Shown piece after piece: positions 33,684-42,766 of a stretch of 64,000 bases of DNA. Made by a program: the position numbers and the translations under genes. The stretch's first letter is position 1. Each line of letters starts with the position of its first letter. Under the pieces are notes generated by a model. That model did not search any database, was not told where the DNA came from, and saw only the letters and a list, made by a program, of their open reading frames with translations. The stretch is from contig NZ_JACHHZ010000003.1 of NCBI RefSeq assembly GCF_014202975.1, positions 868,001-932,000 on the forward strand. The letters run 5' to 3'. This DNA is from Povalibacter uvarum (lineage in GTDB: Bacteria > Pseudomonadota > Gammaproteobacteria > Steroidobacterales > Steroidobacteraceae).

Positions 33684-33831
33684 GAAGCGGATAGCGGATA
33701 GCGGATAGTGAATGGTCGGAATCAGAGCCAGAAAAATGCAGTATCAGTTTCACGGTGATGTGGTCAGCAGTGGCGAGCAGGAGGCGCGGTCCGTCCGGCC
33801 TATCCGCCATCCGCTATCCGCCATCCACTTC
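33684..33831. repeat. Heptamer inverted-repeat element, GCGGATA family (fliE-fliF)
   Basis: The left arm is GAAG plus three GCGGATA units and GTGAATGGTCGGAATC. The right arm is TATCCGC, CATCCGC, TATCCGC, CATCCAC, TTC. The loop is about 85 nt. It starts 2 bp after the fliE stop. Unlike several others, a GGAGG ribosome binding site for fliF remains between arm and gene. Confidence 0.88.
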
Positions 33832-33851
33832 GTGTCGGCCGGAGGCCGCTC

Positions 33852-35504
33852 ATGAGCGCCGAAGCTCTCGCCCTCCCACGGCAGCCGTCGATCGTGCCGC
33901 CGCAGCTGAAGCCGCTGTTGATCCTGATCGGGATCGCGGCCGCGGTGGCGGCGGGTGTAGGTGTCGTTCTGTGGTCGAAGGAACCTACGTACAGCATGCT
34001 GTACGGCAATCTCAGTCAGTCGGACTCGGCGCAGATCGTTCAGGCGCTGCAGGCCAGCGGCATTCCTTACAAGCTCGACAACAATGGCGCGATCACCGTG
34101 CCGGCGGATAGCGTGCACGACGCGCGGTTGAAGATGGCGGGGCAGGGGCTGCCGGAAGGCGATGGCGGTTTCGCTGTCATTTCCAAGGATCCCGGCTTCG
34201 GTGTCAGCCAGTTCATGGAAGGGGCGCGCTATCAGCACGCACTGGAAACGGAGCTGGCCCGTACGATTTCGAATCTCCAGACGGTGGAGGCAGCCCGCGT
34301 CCACCTCGCGCTGCCGCGTCAGTCGGCCTTCGTGCGTGACCGCCGTCCGCCGAGCGCTTCGGTGCTGCTGCAACTCAAGCCCGGTCGTCGTCTCGAACAG
34401 GAGCAGGTTACCGCGATCGTCAATCTCGTTGCGTCGAGCATTCCCGAGCTCGAGGCCGAACAGGTCACGGTCATTGATCAGCAGGGCCGCCTGCTGTCCT
34501 CGCCCGAGAACGCGCAGGACGAGTTCGCGGCCCGCAGCAAGCAGATGGAAATCGCGCGCGACATGGAAGAGCGCTACACCCATCGCATCGAAGAACTGCT
34601 GGCGCCGCTCGTCGGCGCGGGCCGCGTTCGTGCGCAGGTTGTCGCCGACGTCGAGCTCGGTACGACGGAAGAAGCGCGCGAACAGTATCGTCCTGAAAGC
34701 CAGATCGTTCGCAGCGAGCAGCTCGCGGAAGAGACGAGCCGCAATGGCTCTGGTCCGCAGGGCGTGCCGGGTGCGCTGACGAATCAGCCTCCGACGCCGG
34801 GCACGGCATTGCCTCCGGGCGTTGCCGCCACGACGCCGGCCGCTGGTGCGACGCCGACCGTGGGTCCGAACGGCCAGCCGATCGCTTCTCCGCCGGACAA
34901 CACTTCGAAGCAGTCGACCCGCAACTACGAAATCGATCGCACGGTTGCCTACACGCGCCAGCCCGCGGGCCGTCTCAAGCGGATCACGGTCGCGGTGCTC
35001 ATCGACAACGTCAAGACCGCCGATGCCGAAGGCAAGGTGGTGGAGACCGCGCTCACGCCGGAACAGATCGAAAACGTCACGCGCCTGGTGAAGGACGCCG
35101 TGGGCTTCGATCAGGCACGAGGCGACAGCGTGAACGTCGTGAATGCGTCGTTCCTGGGCGAAGCCGCACCGGAACAGATTCAGCCGGAAGAGATCCCGCT
35201 CTGGGAACGTCCGCTGGTGCGCGACATCGCGAAGCTGGTTGCTGCGCTGATCGTCCTGCTGGCGCTCGTCTTCGTCGTCCTGCGTCCTCTGGTGAAGGGA
35301 TTGCTGCCTGGACCCGGGGCACGTCCGGTCTACGCACCGCCGGCCCTGCCGGATGCAGCGTCCCCGATGGCTGAAGCAGTTGCTGCCGGCGCGCCGCCGG
35401 GAGTCGACTACGACGCGCAGATTGCCCAGGCCCGCACGCTGGTGTCACAGGACCCGGGTCGCGTCGCGCAGGTCGTGAAGACCTGGGTAGGCAACAATGA
35501 GTAA
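33852..35504 (+). CDS. fliF: Flagellar MS-ring protein FliF
   Basis: FliF forms the MS-ring in the inner membrane, the platform for rod, switch and export gate. The 550 residues have a first transmembrane helix (about 19-40), periplasmic ring-building motifs (PTYSMLYGNLSQSDSAQIVQAL, then RYQHALETELARTISNLQTVEAARVHLA), a second transmembrane helix near 458-480 (DIAKLVAALIVLLALVFVVLRPL), and a cytoplasmic tail ending AQVVKTWVGNNE, which binds FliG. GGAGG lies 7 nt before the ATG. Typical size. Confidence 0.96.
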   Translation: MSAEALALPRQPSIVPPQLKPLLILIGIAAAVAAGVGVVLWSKEPTYSMLYGNLSQSDSAQIVQALQASGIPYKLDNNGAITVPADSVHDARLKMAGQGLPEGDGGFAVISKDPGFGVSQFMEGARYQHALETELARTISNLQTVEAARVHLALPRQSAFVRDRRPPSASVLLQLKPGRRLEQEQVTAIVNLVASSIPELEAEQVTVIDQQGRLLSSPENAQDEFAARSKQMEIARDMEERYTHRIEELLAPLVGAGRVRAQVVADVELGTTEEAREQYRPESQIVRSEQLAEETSRNGSGPQGVPGALTNQPPTPGTALPPGVAATTPAAGATPTVGPNGQPIASPPDNTSKQSTRNYEIDRTVAYTRQPAGRLKRITVAVLIDNVKTADAEGKVVETALTPEQIENVTRLVKDAVGFDQARGDSVNVVNASFLGEAAPEQIQPEEIPLWERPLVRDIAKLVAALIVLLALVFVVLRPLVKGLLPGPGARPVYAPPALPDAASPMAEAVAAGAPPGVDYDAQIAQARTLVSQDPGRVAQVVKTWVGNNE

Positions 35505-35548
35505 GCGAGAAGTCCGGCCGTCGGCCGCCACCCATTTCGGGAACAGTC

Positions 35549-36565
35549 ATGAGTGACGCCAAGAAGGCGCCCCAGCGTAGCGGCACGGAGCGCGCAGCCA
35601 TTCTGCTTCTGTCGCTCGGCGAAGCCGAGGCCGCCGATGTGATGAAACACATGGGCGCGAAGGATGTGCAGCGCATCGGCGCGGCCATGACGCAGCTGCA
35701 GAATATTTCACGCGCCGAAGTTCAGGAGGTGCTGCAGGAATTCACGACGACCGTCGAGAGCCAGACATCGCTCGGAGTCGGCGTGGACGAGTATCTGCGC
35801 AAAGTCCTCATCGGCGCTCTGGGCGAAGACAAGGCCGCCGGTGTGATCGACCGCATCCTGTTCGGCCGCTCGAGCAAGGGTCTCGAAGCGCTCAAATGGA
35901 TGGACGCGCGTGCCGTGTCGGAGCTGATCCGCCAGGAGCACCCGCAGATCATCGCGATCGTGCTGGCCTATCTCGACGCAGACCAGTCGGCGGACGTGCT
36001 TGCACAGTTCCCGGACTGGCTGCGCGCGGATGTGATCATGCGTATCGCGACGCTGGACGGTATCCAGCCGAGCGCGCTGCATGAGCTCGACGACGTCATC
36101 GAGAAGCAGTTCGCCGGCAAGACGGGCGTGCTGAAGACATCCGTCATCGGCGGCGTGAAAACGGCCGCCAACATCATGAATTTCATGGACAGCAGCCAGG
36201 AAGGCGCGCTGCTCGAGCACATCAACAAGGTCGACGAGCCGCTCGGCACGAAGATCCAGGATCTCATGTTCGTGTTCGACGACCTGCTCGAGATCGACGA
36301 TCGCGGCATGCAGGAAGTGCTGCGCGCCGTGCCGGGCGAACGCCTGCTCATCGCGCTCAAGGGCGCGGAAGACGGTCTCAAGGAGAAGGTGTTCAAGAAC
36401 ATGTCGCAGCGTGCTGCCGAGATGTTGAAGGATGACCTCGAGTCGCGGGGTCCGGTGCGCCTGTCCGAAGTGGAAGGCGCGCAGAAGGAAATCCTCGCGA
36501 TGGTCCGCAAGATGGCCGAGGCCGGCACCGTGCAGTTCGGCGGCAAGGGCGAAGAGTTCGTCTAA
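35549..36565 (+). CDS. fliG: Flagellar motor switch protein FliG
   Basis: FliG is the rotor protein that contacts the stator. The 338 residues show the N-terminal FliF-binding domain (RAAILLLSLGEAEAADVMKHM), the middle domain with EHPQIIAIVLAYLD, and the C-terminal torque domain with the charged ridge (FVFDDLLEIDDRGMQEVLRAV, KGAEDGLKEKVFKNMSQRAAEML). The conserved order of charged residues on that ridge is intact. It lies 44 bp after fliF. Confidence 0.97.
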   Translation: MSDAKKAPQRSGTERAAILLLSLGEAEAADVMKHMGAKDVQRIGAAMTQLQNISRAEVQEVLQEFTTTVESQTSLGVGVDEYLRKVLIGALGEDKAAGVIDRILFGRSSKGLEALKWMDARAVSELIRQEHPQIIAIVLAYLDADQSADVLAQFPDWLRADVIMRIATLDGIQPSALHELDDVIEKQFAGKTGVLKTSVIGGVKTAANIMNFMDSSQEGALLEHINKVDEPLGTKIQDLMFVFDDLLEIDDRGMQEVLRAVPGERLLIALKGAEDGLKEKVFKNMSQRAAEMLKDDLESRGPVRLSEVEGAQKEILAMVRKMAEAGTVQFGGKGEEFV

Positions 36566-36586
36566 GGACAGCAGACGCCACGAATC

Positions 36587-37234
36587 ATGAACGCACGCGC
36601 ACAGACAATGACCAGCGACATCGCCCGATGGGACATGCCGACGGTCTCCGGATCGCCGATCCAGGGCCGTCGTCCTGGCCCGACGGTCAGCGAGCTCGAA
36701 GCGATCGAGAAGCGCGCGCACGACGAAGCCTTTGCAGCGGGTCGTGACGCGGGTCTGAAAGCGGCGAAGGCCGAGATGCAGCCGTTGATCGACAAGCTCC
36801 GCGCGCAGGTCGCCGGCATGACTGCGATCGCGGACAAGCTCGCTCACCCTCTGGAAGAGCTCGATGCCGAGGTGGCCGATCAACTGGCACGCCTGTCGAT
36901 GTCGATCGCGAAGCAGGTGATCCGTCGCGAACTGCGGCTCGATCCGTCGCAGATCATCGCGGTGATGCGTGAAACGGTTGCGCTATTGCCTGCATCGGTG
37001 AGGCAGGTGCGGATTCATCTGCATCCCGAGGACGCCGCAGTCGTTCGTGATCACCTCGCGGCGCCGGGGGGCGACCGTGCATGGAGCATTGCCGAAGATC
37101 CGATGCTGAGTCGCGGCGGCTGTCAGGTCGTTACAGAAACATCCCAGATCGATGCGCGCATCGAAACGCGCATCGCAGCCGTCGCCAGCGCGATGCTGGG
37201 CGAGGAACGCGCATCTGCCCGGGAATCGGAATGA
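36587..37234 (+). CDS. fliH: Flagellar export regulator FliH
   Basis: FliH binds the ATPase FliI and links it to the C-ring. The 215 residues have a variable N-terminus, a helical stretch with glycine-spaced pattern ([21 protein letters not shown]), and the C-terminal domain with [17 protein letters not shown] and [20 protein letters not shown], as in FliH and the V/F-ATPase peripheral stalk family. Its stop overlaps the fliI ATG by 4 bp, so the two are translationally coupled. A second ATG seven codons in is an alternative start. Confidence 0.93.
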   Translation: MNARAQTMTSDIARWDMPTVSGSPIQGRRPGPTVSELEAIEKRAHDEAFAAGRDAGLKAAKAEMQPLIDKLRAQVAGMTAIADKLAHPLEELDAEVADQLARLSMSIAKQVIRRELRLDPSQIIAVMRETVALLPASVRQVRIHLHPEDAAVVRDHLAAPGGDRAWSIAEDPMLSRGGCQVVTETSQIDARIETRIAAVASAMLGEERASARESE

Positions 37235-38583
37235 GAGCAGAGTTTCCCACCAACCGCGCCCCGAACTGGCTCAAGCAGCTCGACCAATTGCAGCGCAAGG
37301 TCGAGCGCGTGCCGCCTCCGCCCGTCGAAGGTGTGCTCACGCGCATGATCGGATTGACGCTCGAAGCTTCGGGCTGCCAGGCAGCGGTCGGCGACCGTTG
37401 CGATGTGATGGCGAACGACGGAACGCGCATCGAGGCGGAAGTCGTGGGCTTCGCGGGCGATCGTTTGTACCTCATGCCTACGGGCGACATTCATGGGCTC
37501 AAGCCGAATGCTCGCGTGATTCCGCGAGTCGGAGCGGAGTCCGTTGCCGTCGGCCCCGAGCTTCTTGGCCGCATCATCGACGGCGCCGGCCAGCCCCTCG
37601 ACGGACTTGGTCCGATCGAGTGCGAAGGCCGCGTGCGTCTCACCGGCACTCAGATCAATCCGCTGGCGCGTCAGCCCATCAGCGAACCGCTGGATGTCGG
37701 CGTGCGCGCAATCAATTCGGTTCTCACTGTCGGTCGTGGACAGCGCGTGGGTCTGTTTGCAGGCAGCGGCGTCGGCAAGAGCGTGCTGCTCGGCATGATG
37801 GCGCGCTTCACCAGCGCCGACGTCATCGTCGTCGGCCTGATCGGCGAGCGTGGTCGCGAAGTGAAGGAATTCGTCGAGCGCATCCTCGGCCGCAAGGATC
37901 GTGATCGAGCCGTTGTCGTCGCGACGCCGGCCGACAATCCGCCGCTCATGCGTCTGCACGGCGCCTGGCGTGCGACCGCGATTGCCGAGTACTTCCGCGA
38001 CCAGGGCAAGAGCGTTCTTCTGATCATGGATTCGCTCACGCGAGTCGCACAGGCGCAGCGCGAGATCGGTCTCGCCATCGGTGAAGCGCCTGCCACGAAG
38101 GGCTATCCGCCGTCGGTGTTCGCCCGAATCCCGCAGATCGTCGAGCGGGCAGGAAACGGCGCGGAAGGCAGCGGTTCCATCACTGCGTTCTACACCGTGC
38201 TTACTGAAGGCGACGACCAGCAGGATCCGATTGCCGACTCTGCTCGCGCGATTCTCGATGGACACATCGTGCTGTCCCGTCGCATCGCGGAAGCGGGTCA
38301 GTACCCTGCGATCGACATCGAAGCATCGATCAGCCGCGCCATGCACGAAATCGTTCCCGCGCAGCACAGCGCGATGGCACGCCGTTTCCGTCAGTCGCTG
38401 TCGACGTTCCAGCAGAACCGGGACCTCATCGCGATCGGTGCGTACCAGAAGGGCTCGGACCCGCGCATCGACGCGGCGATCGCCCAGTGGCCGTCGATAC
38501 AGAAGTTCCTGCAGCAGGATATGACAGAGAAAGTGGCGTATGCCGACAGCGTCGCTGCCCTGACTCAGCTTGCCGGTGAATAG
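37231..38583 (+). CDS. fliI: Flagellum-specific ATPase FliI
   Basis: FliI powers unfolding and entry of export substrates. The 450 residues contain the P-loop AGSGVGKS at 177-184, the Walker B region [22 protein letters not shown], and the family motif [16 protein letters not shown], ordered as in F1-beta subunits. The start is the ATG overlapping the fliH stop; a longer frame upstream only reads fliH in another register. Typical length. Confidence 0.97.
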   Translation: MRAEFPTNRAPNWLKQLDQLQRKVERVPPPPVEGVLTRMIGLTLEASGCQAAVGDRCDVMANDGTRIEAEVVGFAGDRLYLMPTGDIHGLKPNARVIPRVGAESVAVGPELLGRIIDGAGQPLDGLGPIECEGRVRLTGTQINPLARQPISEPLDVGVRAINSVLTVGRGQRVGLFAGSGVGKSVLLGMMARFTSADVIVVGLIGERGREVKEFVERILGRKDRDRAVVVATPADNPPLMRLHGAWRATAIAEYFRDQGKSVLLIMDSLTRVAQAQREIGLAIGEAPATKGYPPSVFARIPQIVERAGNGAEGSGSITAFYTVLTEGDDQQDPIADSARAILDGHIVLSRRIAEAGQYPAIDIEASISRAMHEIVPAQHSAMARRFRQSLSTFQQNRDLIAIGAYQKGSDPRIDAAIAQWPSIQKFLQQDMTEKVAYADSVAALTQLAGE

Positions 38584-38588
38584 CCTCA

Positions 38589-39026
38589 ATGACCCGAGCC
38601 GATCGTCTCCAGCCCGTTCAGAACCTTGCCGAGGAGGCCGAGCGCCGCCTTGCGCAGCAGGTGGCCGCGCTCGAGCGCAATGCTCGTGAGGCGGAGACGA
38701 AGCTGCTCGATCTCGAGCGCTACGCCGAGGAGTACCAGAGGCAGTACGGGGAGCGTGCGGGGCGCGGCATCGGTGTTACCGAGTTGCGTGACTACCAGGC
38801 ATTTCTCGCTCGCCTCGGTGAGGCGATGCGGCAGCAGCGTGCGATCGTCACGAAGACGCGCAACGAATGCGATGCAGGACGTTTGCGTTGGCAGGAAGCG
38901 GCGAAGCGCGTGAAGGCACTCGACCACGTCGCCACGCAATGGCGCGACGAGGCCCGGCGCGCAATGGACCGCCGTGAGCAGATAGAGATCGATGAACGGG
39001 CGCAGAGGCCGAGAACGCAGAGATGA
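38589..39026 (+). CDS. fliJ: Flagellar export protein FliJ
   Basis: FliJ is a small coiled-coil protein that inserts into the FliI ring, like the gamma subunit of F1. The 145 residues are almost entirely helical with heptad-type patterns (LAEEAERRLAQQVAALERNAREAETKLLDLERYAEEYQRQY) and a YQAFLARLGEAMRQQ second helix. It starts 5 bp after fliI and overlaps fliK by 4 bp (ATGA). Confidence 0.92.
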   Translation: MTRADRLQPVQNLAEEAERRLAQQVAALERNAREAETKLLDLERYAEEYQRQYGERAGRGIGVTELRDYQAFLARLGEAMRQQRAIVTKTRNECDAGRLRWQEAAKRVKALDHVATQWRDEARRAMDRREQIEIDERAQRPRTQR

Positions 39027-39940
39027 TCAACATGAGTACACCAATGCTTCCCGCCACTACTCCCGCTTCGCCCACGGCTGCGCCTGTGGGCGAGACGACG
39101 ACGGGCGTTCCGGCCGATGACTTCATGCTGATGCTCGGTCAGTTGCTCGGCGCGCCGGTCGCGAAGGCGACCCAGGCGAAGCCGACGCTGACGCCCGCCA
39201 CCGATGTCGAAGGAGACGCCGCCCAGGCGTTGCAGGACGCCGCCGCTCTGGCGGGCGTTCCGTTGCCCGTTCCCGTGACGTTGCCAGCTCAGCAAAACGC
39301 GGCAACGCAGGCGATGGCGGCGGAAGTGCTGCCGTTGGCAGGAGGCGAGGGCGGTGCAGCTCGCTCGAGCGTAGCTTCCATGACCGCAGATGCTCTCGCA
39401 GCAACGCTGGCAGAGACGCCGGCGGAAGTCGACAACCAGGCACCCACGTCCCCGAATCCTCTACATGCCCAGCCGATGGACGCCGCACAGTTGCGGGCGG
39501 CCGCGACCGTTGTCGAGGCAGGTCCCACACGTACGCTGCACCATCATGTAGGCAGTTCTGCCTGGGCCGATGAGCTTGGCACCCGCATGCTGCTGATGAG
39601 CGAACGCGGCCAGCACTCCGCTTCGCTGCGCTTGTCGCCAGAACATCTCGGCCCACTCGAGGTACGCATCGCCGTCCGCGACGACCAGGCTTCCGTGTGG
39701 TTCGGCTCCGCCCAGGCCGATACCCGTGCGGCCCTTGAACAGGCACTCCCGCGCCTGCGTGAGTTGTTTGCCTCACAAGGCCTCTCGTTGTCGGATGCCG
39801 GCGTTTTCCACGAATCGCCGCGTGAGCAGGCGAAGCAGGGTGGGGCGAACGGAACGACGCTGCCAGGCGGCGGTACGGAGGCTGAGGTTTCGGCAAGCGC
39901 GATGGCGGTGAAGTTGGGGCTGGTGGATGCATACGCCTGA
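39023..39940 (+). CDS. fliK: Flagellar hook-length control protein FliK
   Basis: FliK measures hook length and switches the export gate to late substrates. The 305 residues have a long Ala/Pro/Thr-rich N-terminal region. The conserved C-terminal domain (about 180-270) has ASLRLSPEHLGPLEVRIAVRDDQASVWFGS and LEQALPRLRELFASQGLSLSDAGVF, which interacts with FlhB. It is the last gene before a long gap with repeats. A second FliK-like gene lies at 61181 on the other strand. Confidence 0.93.
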   Translation: MINMSTPMLPATTPASPTAAPVGETTTGVPADDFMLMLGQLLGAPVAKATQAKPTLTPATDVEGDAAQALQDAAALAGVPLPVPVTLPAQQNAATQAMAAEVLPLAGGEGGAARSSVASMTADALAATLAETPAEVDNQAPTSPNPLHAQPMDAAQLRAAATVVEAGPTRTLHHHVGSSAWADELGTRMLLMSERGQHSASLRLSPEHLGPLEVRIAVRDDQASVWFGSAQADTRAALEQALPRLRELFASQGLSLSDAGVFHESPREQAKQGGANGTTLPGGGTEAEVSASAMAVKLGLVDAYA

Positions 39941-39946
39941 TCACCT

Positions 39947-40014
39947 GTCATTCCCGCGCAGGCGGGAATCCATCTGCATCCCTCGGCATGGACTCCCGCT
40001 TGCGCGGGAGTGAC
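39947..40014. repeat. REP-like double palindrome (ATTCCCGCG type), copy 3
   Basis: Two inverted units, GTCATTCCCGCG... and ...CGCGGGAGTGAC, immediately after fliK. One unit carries the ACTCCC variant with matching change on the opposite side of its stem. Confidence 0.85.
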
Positions 40015-40037
40015 GGAGCTCGCTGCCGCGCGCTGAC

Positions 40038-40059
40038 GTTCGACTGAAGTCGAACCCAC
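40038..40059. repeat. Partial copy of the GTCCGGCT palindrome
   Basis: GTTCGACT-GA-AGTCGAAC followed by CCAC is the right-hand hairpin of the element at 46174-46246, with two base pairs of the stem changed on both sides so that pairing is kept. Confidence 0.6.
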
Positions 40060-40066
40060 ACAGGAC

Positions 40067-40116
40067 GGCCACCGGCCAGACTCTGGCCAGCAGCCAGCAG
40101 CCAGCAGCCGCCAGCC
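40067..40116. repeat. Heptamer inverted-repeat element, nCTGGCn family (fliK-fliL)
   Basis: A short left arm (GGCCACCGGCCAGA) abuts a right arm (CTCTGGCCAGCAGCC then CAGCAGC units). The two meet with almost no loop. A weak CCCG...CGGG hairpin followed by CTTTTC comes next at about 40120-40136 and may terminate the fliEFGHIJK message. The remaining gap to 40254 shows nothing further. Confidence 0.6.
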
Positions 40117-40254
40117 TCCCGCCGTCGGGCTTTTCTCCTGTGCTCCCCATCACATTTCCCCCGCCAACTTTCCGACGTGTGTGCTGCAGTTCACAGTCGC
40201 CGGAAACGCACAAAACCCTTGTTTTATAGGCATTTCGTGAGCTTCCGGCCCGCG

Positions 40255-40270
40255 TGGCACGACGCTTGCT
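40255..40270 (+). promoter_or_regulatory. Sigma-54 promoter of the fliL operon
   Basis: TGGCACGACGCTTGCT is a complete match to TGGCACG-N4-TTGCT. The predicted start near 40280 is about 30 bp before fliL. Confidence 0.93.
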
Positions 40271-40309
40271 AATTCAAGGCATTCGTTCGTGCTCTCGAGG
40301 ATTCAGACG

Positions 40310-40807
40310 ATGTCCGATGCTGCCGCCGCCCCCGCCCCGAAGTCGGGTCCCAGCATGCTGGTGGTCATCCTGGCTGCACTGGTTGCAGCAGGTGCCGCCG
40401 GTGCAGGCGTGTATTTCATGACCGCCAAGAAGGACAAGGGCGAAGAAGCGGCTCATGCCGAGGAGGCGAAGGCGACCACCAAGACGCCTGCCCTGTACGC
40501 GAAGCTCGATCCGCCGTTCGTCGCGAACTTCGAAGCCAAGGGCGCGATGCGCTTCCTCCAGGTTTCCGTCGAAGTCATGACCCGCGACCCGCTGATGCTG
40601 GACACGCTGAAGGCCCACGAGCCGATGATCCGCAACGACCTGCTGATGCTGTTCGGCAACCAGAAATACGAAGCGATCAACACTTCGGAAGGGAAAGAAC
40701 GCCTGCGGGCCGAGGCATTGGAGACCGTCCGCAAGATCGTCACTGCCGAAGGCGGCGACGGCGCGAAGGTCGAGCAGTTGTACTTCACGAGTTTCGTAAT
40801 GCAGTGA
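40310..40807 (+). CDS. fliL: Flagellar basal-body-associated protein FliL
   Basis: FliL is an inner-membrane protein around the stator that supports torque. The 165 residues have a short cytoplasmic start, one transmembrane helix (SMLVVILAALVAAGAAGAGVYFM, about 16-38), a charged linker, and a periplasmic stomatin-like domain (YAKLDPPFVANFEAKGAMRFLQVSVEVMTRDP, then EGKERLRAEALETVRKIV). The ATG has GAGG 9 nt upstream; a GTG seven codons earlier is less likely because the -12 box lies close by. Confidence 0.93.
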   Translation: MSDAAAAPAPKSGPSMLVVILAALVAAGAAGAGVYFMTAKKDKGEEAAHAEEAKATTKTPALYAKLDPPFVANFEAKGAMRFLQVSVEVMTRDPLMLDTLKAHEPMIRNDLLMLFGNQKYEAINTSEGKERLRAEALETVRKIVTAEGGDGAKVEQLYFTSFVMQ

Positions 40808-40868
40808 GGAACGGCCCGATCCGCCGAACCCCGTCGCCCCGCAACCCGTAACCGCCACTCAAGAAACC

Positions 40869-41876
40869 ATGTCCGGCCAAGACGTACTCAGTCAAGACGA
40901 AATCGATGCGCTATTGCACGGCGTCGACAGCGGCGCCGTAAAAACCGAAGACACGGCGGAGCCCGGTCAGGCGCGTCAGTACGACTTCACCAACCAGGTG
41001 CGGATCGTGCGCGGCCGCATGCCGACGCTCGAGATGATCAACGAGCGGTTCGCACGCCTGTTCCGCACGAGCCTGTTCAACATGCTCCGCCGCGCCCCTG
41101 AAGTGGCGGTGGCGCCGATCAAGATGCAGAAGTTCAGCGAATACGTTCATTCGCTCCACGTTCCGACGAGCCTGAACCTGGTTCGCGTGCTGCCGCTGCG
41201 GGGCACGGGTCTCATCGTGCTCGATCCGAAGTTCGTGTTCACAGTCGTGGACAACTTCTTCGGCGGCAGCGGCCGGTTCGCGAAGATCGAAGGTCGCGAG
41301 TTCACTGCCACCGAGACGCGCGTGATCCACATGCTGCTGAAGCACGTGTTCGCGGGCTTCAAGGAAGCCTGGTCGCACGTGGCGCGCCTCGAGATCGAAT
41401 ACCTGAACTCCGAAATCAATCCGCACTTCGCCAACATCGTGAGCCCGACGGAAATCGTCGTGGTGACGAGCTTCCACGTCGAGCTCGACGGCGGCGGCGG
41501 CGACGTCCACATCACGATGCCTTACTCGATGCTCGAGCCCATGCGCGAGCTGCTCGATGCCGGCGTTGCCAGCGACCGCGTCGAACACGACGAGCGCTGG
41601 GTCACGGCGCTCAAGGAAGAGATCGAAGATGCGGAAGTGGAACTGAAGACGCTGCTCGGCCGCGGCCGGCTGACGATGCAGCAGCTGTCGGAGCTCGCTC
41701 CGGGCGATGTGATCCCGTTCGATTTCAACGGCCGCGCCACGGTGCTCGCAGAAGAGGTCCCCATCTTCCGCGGCACGTTCGGCGTCTCGCACGGGCAGCA
41801 GGCCGTGCAGATCGAGGAGCGGGTCAGCCGCTTCAAGCCGAAGATTCTCGAAACGCTGCTGGCGCAGAAATCCTGA
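40869..41876 (+). CDS. fliM: Flagellar motor switch protein FliM
   Basis: FliM binds phospho-CheY and reverses the motor. The 335 residues start with the CheY-binding segment DVLSQDEIDALLHGV. The CheC-like middle domain follows (GRMPTLEMINERFARLFRTSLFNMLRR, with the LIVLDPKFVFTVVDNFFGGSGRF motif), then a C-terminal FliN-type domain (GRGRLTMQQLSELAPGDVIPFD). Typical length. A degenerate repeat-like ACCCGTAACCGCC string sits in the 61-bp gap before it. Confidence 0.97.
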   Translation: MSGQDVLSQDEIDALLHGVDSGAVKTEDTAEPGQARQYDFTNQVRIVRGRMPTLEMINERFARLFRTSLFNMLRRAPEVAVAPIKMQKFSEYVHSLHVPTSLNLVRVLPLRGTGLIVLDPKFVFTVVDNFFGGSGRFAKIEGREFTATETRVIHMLLKHVFAGFKEAWSHVARLEIEYLNSEINPHFANIVSPTEIVVVTSFHVELDGGGGDVHITMPYSMLEPMRELLDAGVASDRVEHDERWVTALKEEIEDAEVELKTLLGRGRLTMQQLSELAPGDVIPFDFNGRATVLAEEVPIFRGTFGVSHGQQAVQIEERVSRFKPKILETLLAQKS

Positions 41877-41906
41877 ACCCCCTGACTCTATTTTCTGGAA
41901 ACGAAC

Positions 41907-42245
41907 ATGAACGCAAAAACCGATGCAGCAGCCCGCGCCGAGTTCGGCGACCTGCAGGACAAAGGCATCAGCGACGGCGCACGCGACGTCAATATGGAAG
42001 TCATCCTCGACGTGCCGGTCACGTTGTCGATGGAAGTCGGCCGCACCCGCATCCCGATCCGCAACCTGTTGCAGCTCAACCAGGGCTCCGTTGTCGAACT
42101 CGACCGCGCTGCCGGCGAACCGCTCGACGTGTTCGTCAACGGCACGCTGGTCGCGCACGGCGAAGTGGTCGTCGTGAACGAGAAGTTCGGCATCCGGCTC
42201 ACCGACGTGATTTCGCCGGCTGAGCGCATCAAGAAGCTGAAGTAA
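41907..42245 (+). CDS. fliN: Flagellar motor switch protein FliN
   Basis: FliN forms the base of the C-ring and helps export. The 112 residues end with the SpoA domain: VNMEVILDVPVTLSMEVGRTRIPIRNLLQLNQGSVVELDRAAGEPLDVFVNGTLVAHGEVVVVNEKFGIRLTDV lies at about 29-103, a full-length match to the family. The first 25 residues are variable. It is 30 bp after fliM. Confidence 0.97.
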   Translation: MNAKTDAAARAEFGDLQDKGISDGARDVNMEVILDVPVTLSMEVGRTRIPIRNLLQLNQGSVVELDRAAGEPLDVFVNGTLVAHGEVVVVNEKFGIRLTDVISPAERIKKLK

Positions 42246-42253
42246 GCGCTCGG

Positions 42254-42289
42254 GTGACGAAGGTGACGAAAGTGACGTTGGTGACGAAG
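42254..42289. repeat. 9-bp tandem repeat at the fliO start
   Basis: GTGACGAAG, GTGACGAAA, GTGACGTTG, GTGACGAAG: four units in a row. Each begins with a possible GTG start codon and encodes VTK/VTL. Confidence 0.85.
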
Positions 42290-42766
42290 GGCGCAGCGCG
42301 AGTCGGGAGGTCGGTGCTGGCCTTCATGACTGTCGTGGCTTCTGCGACCGTCATCGCTTCCGCGGCGCTGGCCGCGGATCAACCCTTCGCCGCTCCTCAG
42401 GCCGTCGAACGCGCGGCTCCCGTCGGTGCCGGCAGCCTGCTCCAGGTGACGTTCTCATTGCTGCTCGTGCTCGGCGCGGTCTTCGCTGCCGCGTGGCTCG
42501 TGCGGCGTCTGCGGGGTCTCGGTGGACCGGGAACCGAAGCGATCCGAGTCGTTGCTGCTACCGCGCTGGGCGCGAAAGAGCGCGCGGTGCTGGTCCAGGT
42601 CGGCAAGCAACAGCTGCTGCTGGGCGTAACGCCCGGCCAGGTGAGTCTTCTGCACACGCTGAATGAATCGATCGATGTGAATGCACCGCGCGGCAACGAT
42701 GCCGGCGACGCTGCCCTCAAGCCTGAGTTCAAGGCGATCCTGAAGCGGAGCCTCGGGCTGAAATGA
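42254..42766 (+). CDS. fliO: Flagellar export gate accessory protein FliO
   Basis: FliO helps assemble FliP into the export gate. The protein has a signal-peptide-like start ([16 protein letters not shown]), one transmembrane helix ([25 protein letters not shown], about 59-83), and the cytoplasmic FliO domain ([38 protein letters not shown]). The start is ambiguous: any of four GTG codons in a 9-bp tandem repeat could serve, and ATG 42326 would begin exactly at the signal peptide. The longest form (170 residues) is given. Its stop overlaps the fliP ATG. Confidence 0.85.
   Translation: MTKVTKVTLVTKGAARVGRSVLAFMTVVASATVIASAALAADQPFAAPQAVERAAPVGAGSLLQVTFSLLLVLGAVFAAAWLVRRLRGLGGPGTEAIRVVAATALGAKERAVLVQVGKQQLLLGVTPGQVSLLHTLNESIDVNAPRGNDAGDAALKPEFKAILKRSLGLK

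Noticed and set aside
37081-37230. 50-residue upstream extension of FliI
   Set aside because: It reads the fliH coding sequence in another register and FliI homology begins at the ATG overlapping the fliH stop.
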